Below are positions 8,121-11,622 of a stretch of DNA of 11,622 nucleotides, one piece after another. The first letter of the stretch is position 1, and each line of letters begins with the position of its first letter. The notes beneath the pieces were generated by a model. It was not told the DNA's origin. It did no database searches and saw only the letters and a list, made by a program, of their open reading frames with translations. Both the position numbers and the translations under genes were made by a program. The stretch is taken from positions 1 through 11,622 of the forward strand of contig JAFZDG010000157.1 of NCBI GenBank assembly GCA_017561285.1. The letters run 5' to 3'. This DNA is from Bacteroidaceae bacterium (GTDB lineage: Bacteria; Bacteroidota; Bacteroidia; Bacteroidales; Barnesiellaceae_A).

Positions 8121-9449
8121 CTATATACCCGTAGCACCTATATCGCCGGGTTTATAACCTTGCGCTATAAGCGATTGGGCTATATACTCCCTACCCGAAG
8201 CATTTTGGAACGGATATAGCTCAAACAAAGGCATAATGGCCACAACATATTCCATTATTTGCGATTGAATAAATTCGTAACTCTCCCAATGAGTTGTAGT
8301 GGTAAAACAATAGATTTGTATAGGCATACCATCGGCTACGGGCTGCAACGTACGCACCATCAATGTATATCCCTCGTGCTGTATATCGGGGTGCTGCATA
8401 AGATAGTCGGTAAGATAGTATCGAAAGAGCATCATATTGGTCCCAACACTATTGTTTGAGAGTACCTCCTTCGGTATTGCATCATTAGCCGGATGATAGG
8501 TCTTAATGCCCTTTTTCGCAATAAAATCGGCTATAAATTGATGCTGAGAAATTCGTTGCATCAACTCTTCGGAACAGAATTGTATCGAATTGATATCCAC
8601 AATGACCGATTGCATAATACGGCGACCGCCCGACTCTTTCATGCCGCGCCAATTCTGTATAGGAACCGATATCAATGTATAAGGAGGTAGCATAATAAGC
8701 GTATTGTCATAATTGCGCACCTTCACCGTATTGAGCGACACGTCAACCACCACACCATCAACAATAGTGCCCGGTATCGTTATCCAATCGTCATTGCGCA
8801 CCATATCGTACTGCGACAGTTGAACTCCGGCCACCAATCCCAAAATGGAGTCTTTGAATATCAACATCAACACCGCAGCAAAGGCACCCAATCCGGTTAT
8901 AAGAACCGTTGGAGAGCGATCGATAAGAATAGATACCGTAACGATACACCCTAAGGCAATACATACACCATGAACAATTTGAAGAATACCTTTCATTGGA
9001 CGGTTATGCATACGACTGCGTGCATACAAAACATTCCACAACAAGGTTATAATAGTATTGATTGCATTTATCATTACCCACACCAACACCACTATGCACA
9101 CCCGCTGCAATATAGTCAAAACAATTCCATCAAAAACATAGGGTAGCACAAGATGAATACAACCCGGTGGAATAAACCACAATATAAGGGTTATAATATG
9201 CGACTGATACAAAGCCTCTATAAAAGCAGCCTTGCGTTGTTGCAAGATACGTTGAAGAATATAACCCGTAGCCTTGTCAAGGATATACATCGCAGCAAAA
9301 GAAAGAAGAACTGCCAGAACAAGATATATCCAACCATCATACCTGCCATCGGCTGCATGGTGCAAGCCCATACGCATCAAAATATGACGTATATGCTCAA
9401 GCAATGCCCCTACGGACAAATGAGAATTGTTGGTGATAAGGTATAACAT
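8121..9449 (-). CDS. MscS-family mechanosensitive channel, YbdG (miniconductance) type
   Basis: This 442-residue inner-membrane protein should open under membrane tension and release solutes on osmotic downshock. About five hydrophobic segments are visible: near residues 40-57, 84-106, 110-137, 154-175 and 181-211. The last is the pore-lining helix, with ITGLGAFAAVLMLIFKDSI and LGLVAGVQL. It leads into the cytoplasmic beta domain: NDDWITIPG, VSLNTVKVRNYDNT, LPPYTLIS and NWRGM near 267-270. 'FKDSILGLVAG', 'TVKVRNYDNT' and 'NWRGM' are hallmarks of the YbdG branch rather than of small MscS proteins. The ATG at 9449 gives a full first segment; Met25 or Met27 are possible later starts. It meets mfd tail to tail, 7 bases apart. 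I find no exact -7 box upstream. Confidence 0.9.
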   Translation of the reverse strand: MLYLITNNSHLSVGALLEHIRHILMRMGLHHAADGRYDGWIYLVLAVLLSFAAMYILDKATGYILQRILQQRKAAFIEALYQSHIITLILWFIPPGCIHLVLPYVFDGIVLTILQRVCIVVLVWVMINAINTIITLLWNVLYARSRMHNRPMKGILQIVHGVCIALGCIVTVSILIDRSPTVLITGLGAFAAVLMLIFKDSILGLVAGVQLSQYDMVRNDDWITIPGTIVDGVVVDVSLNTVKVRNYDNTLIMLPPYTLISVPIQNWRGMKESGGRRIMQSVIVDINSIQFCSEELMQRISQHQFIADFIAKKGIKTYHPANDAIPKEVLSNNSVGTNMMLFRYYLTDYLMQHPDIQHEGYTLMVRTLQPVADGMPIQIYCFTTTTHWESYEFIQSQIMEYVVAIMPLFELYPFQNASGREYIAQSLIAQGYKPGDIGATGI

Positions 9450-9520
9450 ACAGCAACAAACACCCTATACTCCCAATTTGTTTATACACAATAGCCAAGC
9501 AACTCATAAATAACCCAAAC

Positions 9521-9560
9521 GAGCATTGCTCAGATGCACACAAAATGTGCAATTGTGCAA
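9521..9560. repeat. Cluster of short inverted and direct repeats (candidate operator)
   Basis: Three small repeats sit side by side in the divergent gap before the acyl-CoA ligase. GAGCA-T-TGCTC (9521-9531) is a perfect 11-base palindrome around one base. TGCACA (9535-9540) and TGTGCA (9546-9551) are perfect inverted arms around CAAAA. TGTGCAA then recurs at 9554-9560, 8 bases downstream of its first copy at 9546-9552. They lie about 60-100 bases before the ligase -7 box and upstream of the channel gene on the other strand. Binding by a regulator is only inference. Confidence 0.45.
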
Positions 9561-9621
9561 CAAGAAGCTGTTTTTTATCATTTATTACTTGCAAATTTCA
9601 ACTTTTAAGCGAGTTAATATC

Positions 9622-9629
9622 TACCTTTG
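9622..9629 (+). promoter_or_regulatory. Candidate -7 box (TACCTTTG) of the acyl-CoA ligase gene
   Basis: TACCTTTGC is an exact match to TAnnTTTG with the commonly seen following C. Transcription would start near 9635 and leave a leader of about 16 bases before the ATG at 9651. There is no clear TTG at the -33 position; a TTG at 9589-9591 is too far away. This is one of the best -7 matches in the window. Confidence 0.55.
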
Positions 9630-9650
9630 CGCCGAACTAATTGAGATTAT

Positions 9651-11462
9651 ATGATCAATCAAATGACATCAATGCCTGCACGCCAGGCAAAAAAATACGG
9701 AGAGCGCGAAGCTGTCCGTCACAAAGACTACGTAACAAATGAGTGGATATCGACCTCATGGAATAAATTCAACTCACTCATAAACACTGCCGCACTTGCA
9801 TTGGCACAAATAGGTATTAAGGAAAAAGAGAACATCACAACTTTTACACAAAATACCATTTATGGACTTGTTGTAGATCATGGAGCATTCCAAAACCGAG
9901 CTGTCATTACACCGCTATACGCCACCAGCTCGGCCGATCAAATTACCTACATCATCAACGAAACAGAAGCCCGCATACTTTTTATTGGAGAACAACCCCA
10001 ATACGATGTGTGGATGCAGGCTCGCGCCAACTGTCCCCTTGTAGAGTATGTTGTAATATTCGATCGTCAGGTAGTACGTGCCGAAGATGACAATCAAAGC
10101 ATCTATATGGATGAATTTATGGCCTTGGGTGAAAATGCCTCGGATGAAATCAAAGCCGAAGTAGAACGCCGCACACACTCGGCTCGTCCCGAAGACCTTG
10201 CCACTCTCATCTATACATCGGGTACTACCGGTGAGCCTAAAGGTGTGATGCTCACACATACCAACTACGACATCATTATGCGCATACACAAGCAACGCCT
10301 CACGATGATTAGCGATGAGGATGTATCGCTCAGTTTCTTGCCCATGACACACATCTTTGAGCGCGCATGGAGCTATTTTTGCCTCTATATGGGTATCCGC
10401 GTGGTAATCAACCGCGATCCCAAAACCATAGCCGCCACCGTTAAAGAGATACGCCCCTCATTGCTCTGCAACGTACCCCGTTTCTGGGAAAAGGTATATG
10501 CCGGCATACAAGATTTCATTGCAAAACAAACCGGTGTAAAAGCCAAATTGATACAAATGGCATTAAAAACCGGTCGCAAATACTATATAGACTATAAGAG
10601 CAAAGGTCGCAACATTCCTTTGTTGCTACAAATGCAATACAAGTTGTTCGACAAGATTATTCTCTCGAAGATACGTCACACCGTAGGTGTAAATAACGGC
10701 GTACTCTTCCCTGTAGCCGGAGCACCCCTCGGCGATGCCATCAACGAATTTCTTATTTCGTGCGGTATGCCCATTACATACGGCTACGGACTGTCTGAGA
10801 CAACAGCCACCGTATCTTGTTTCCTCGCAAACGACTACAAAATAGGCACCGTAGGTACTGTAATGCCCGAGATTGAGGTACGCATCGATACAGAGAATAA
10901 CAACGAAATACTTGTTAAGAGTGGTACTGTAATGCAAGGCTACTACAAAAAACCCGAAGAGACTGCCAAAGTATTTACCGAAGATGGATGGTTCCGCACC
11001 GGTGATGCCGGTACTTACGAAGATGGCAAATTGGCTATTACCGAACGTATCAAAGACCTCTTTAAGACCTCAAATGGTAAGTACATAGCACCTCAAGCCA
11101 TCGAGAGCTGCTTGGGAGGAGACCGATTTATAGAACAAGTAGCAGTCATTGGCGACCAACGTAAATACGTAACTGCCATTATTGTACCGGCATACGAGGC
11201 TCTTATAGACTATGCCAAAAAAATGAAGATACAGTTCCACACATTCGAAGACTTGGTAAAAAATCAAGAGATATATGCTATGATAGAAGGCCGCATTGCC
11301 GAGCTGCAAAAAAACTTTGCATCATTTGAGCAAATCAAGAAATTTACCCTTCTACCCCATGCCTTCACAATGGAACGTGGAGAGCTGACCAACACCCTCA
11401 AGGTGCGTCGCTCAATCATCAACAAGATATACCATAAAGAAATAGAGTTGATGTATTCGTAA
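9651..11462 (+). CDS. Long-chain fatty acid-CoA ligase (AMP-forming, FadD/FadD15-like)
   Basis: This 603-residue adenylate-forming enzyme activates fatty acids with ATP to acyl-AMP and then transfers them to CoA. The family motifs appear in order: P-loop YTSGTTGEPKG at residues 188-198, FLPMTHIFERAW shortly after, AGAPLG, then GYGLSE at 378-383, FRTGD ending at Asp452, Arg466 in ERIKDLFK, and the C-terminal catalytic lysine Lys584 in TLKVRR. The spacing and the FERAW motif fit long-chain acyl-CoA synthetases better than acetyl-CoA or peptide-synthetase adenylation domains. There is no signal peptide; membrane association is usual for the family. In Bacteroidales it probably recycles or imports fatty acids for phospholipids. 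Chain-length preference cannot be read. The first ATG lies just after a strong -7 box, and the gene ends before a hairpin terminator, so it is probably monocistronic. Confidence 0.92.
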   Translation: MINQMTSMPARQAKKYGEREAVRHKDYVTNEWISTSWNKFNSLINTAALALAQIGIKEKENITTFTQNTIYGLVVDHGAFQNRAVITPLYATSSADQITYIINETEARILFIGEQPQYDVWMQARANCPLVEYVVIFDRQVVRAEDDNQSIYMDEFMALGENASDEIKAEVERRTHSARPEDLATLIYTSGTTGEPKGVMLTHTNYDIIMRIHKQRLTMISDEDVSLSFLPMTHIFERAWSYFCLYMGIRVVINRDPKTIAATVKEIRPSLLCNVPRFWEKVYAGIQDFIAKQTGVKAKLIQMALKTGRKYYIDYKSKGRNIPLLLQMQYKLFDKIILSKIRHTVGVNNGVLFPVAGAPLGDAINEFLISCGMPITYGYGLSETTATVSCFLANDYKIGTVGTVMPEIEVRIDTENNNEILVKSGTVMQGYYKKPEETAKVFTEDGWFRTGDAGTYEDGKLAITERIKDLFKTSNGKYIAPQAIESCLGGDRFIEQVAVIGDQRKYVTAIIVPAYEALIDYAKKMKIQFHTFEDLVKNQEIYAMIEGRIAELQKNFASFEQIKKFTLLPHAFTMERGELTNTLKVRRSIINKIYHKEIELMYS

Positions 11463-11477
11463 AAAAACGGCTCAATA

Positions 11478-11510
11478 TTTGGCAAATAACACAAGGACGT
11501 ACTACCTTTG
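11478..11510 (+). promoter_or_regulatory. Probable prfB promoter (TTTG -33, TACCTTTG -7)
   Basis: TTTG at 11478-11481 is followed after 21 bases by TACCTTTG at 11503-11510, matching both elements of the Bacteroidota promoter at a plausible spacing. Transcription would start near 11516, about 60 bases before the prfB ATG. The -7 box occupies the loop of the terminator hairpin of the upstream gene, plus its first 3'-arm base. This is the only place in the window where both promoter elements are clear. Confidence 0.55.
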
Positions 11511-11528
11511 TACGCCCTTGTGCTTTTT
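11490..11528 (+). terminator. Rho-independent terminator of the acyl-CoA ligase gene
   Basis: CACAAGGACGTAC (11490-11502) pairs with GTACGCCCTTGTG (11510-11522) in a 13-position stem with one A-C mismatch, closed by a 7-base loop. It is followed directly by C and five Ts (11524-11528). It begins 27 bases after the ligase stop codon, a normal place for a terminator. Confidence 0.7.
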
Positions 11529-11574
11529 ATAAGAAACAAGGCATTAAATCGCAACATTAAGCATAAAATTCTCA

Positions 11575-11622
11575 ATGATAACCATAGAGCAACTCAAAGA
11601 GACCGAAGAGCGCAAAAATGCC
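11575..11622 (+). CDS. prfB: Peptide chain release factor 2, first 16 codons
   Basis: The frame from the ATG at 11575 is open to the window edge and reads MITIEQLKETEERKNA. This resembles the start of Bacteroidales release factor 2 (MITI-[DE]-QLK...ER...), which recognises UGA and UAA stop codons on the ribosome. Only the beginning of the N-terminal helical domain is present, so the call rests on resemblance of a short stretch plus the strong promoter and terminator arrangement before it. The position where many bacteria have the autoregulatory +1 frameshift, about codon 25, lies just beyond the window. Confidence 0.65.
   Translation, partial: MITIEQLKETEERKNA

Noticed and set aside
1..11622. 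Search for CRISPR arrays, tRNA or rRNA genes, insertion sequences, phage genes, toxin-antitoxin or defence modules
   Set aside because: None was seen. Coding space is filled by recognisable housekeeping genes, gaps are short, and no repeated units, transposase motifs or cloverleaf-like sequence stood out by eye.

Overview
The window looks like a stretch of core chromosome from a member of the Bacteroidota, most likely the order Bacteroidales. Three things support this: no gene has a recognisable Shine-Dalgarno sequence before its start, the gaps repeatedly carry the Bacteroidota -7 promoter box TAnnTTTG, and the proteins (polyprenyl synthase, PolA, Mfd, YbdG-type channel, long-chain acyl-CoA ligase, start of release factor 2) read like Bacteroidales versions. 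Genus cannot be fixed from sequence alone.

Layout. At the left edge (1-329, minus strand) is the N-terminal part of a secreted OmpA-like-domain protein, followed by a 329-base gap. A long-chain polyprenyl diphosphate synthase (659-1633, minus) is divergent from a rightward pair, polA (1951-4749) and mfd (4772-8113), which are 22 bases apart and probably co-transcribed. The 317-base divergent gap holds candidate promoters for both directions and a 62-base tract without a single G on the plus strand. mfd runs tail to tail, 7 bases apart, into a MscS-family channel of YbdG type (8121-9449, minus). A 201-base divergent gap with small inverted and direct repeats leads to a long-chain fatty acid-CoA ligase (9651-11462, plus). 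That gene ends in a hairpin terminator whose loop coincides with the -7 box of the probable prfB promoter. The last 48 bases are the first 16 codons of prfB.

Function. polA and mfd are both DNA-repair genes: Mfd clears stalled RNA polymerase and recruits excision repair, and Pol I fills the resulting gap. The other genes serve the envelope and lipids: the quinone side chain, osmotic protection, fatty-acid activation and an OmpA-like envelope protein. prfB belongs to translation termination.

I see no mobile element, CRISPR array, tRNA, rRNA, phage gene or defence system, and no sign of horizontal transfer. No undescribed system is evident. The most unusual items are regulatory: the overlapping terminator and promoter before prfB, the repeats before the acyl-CoA ligase, and the G-free tract.
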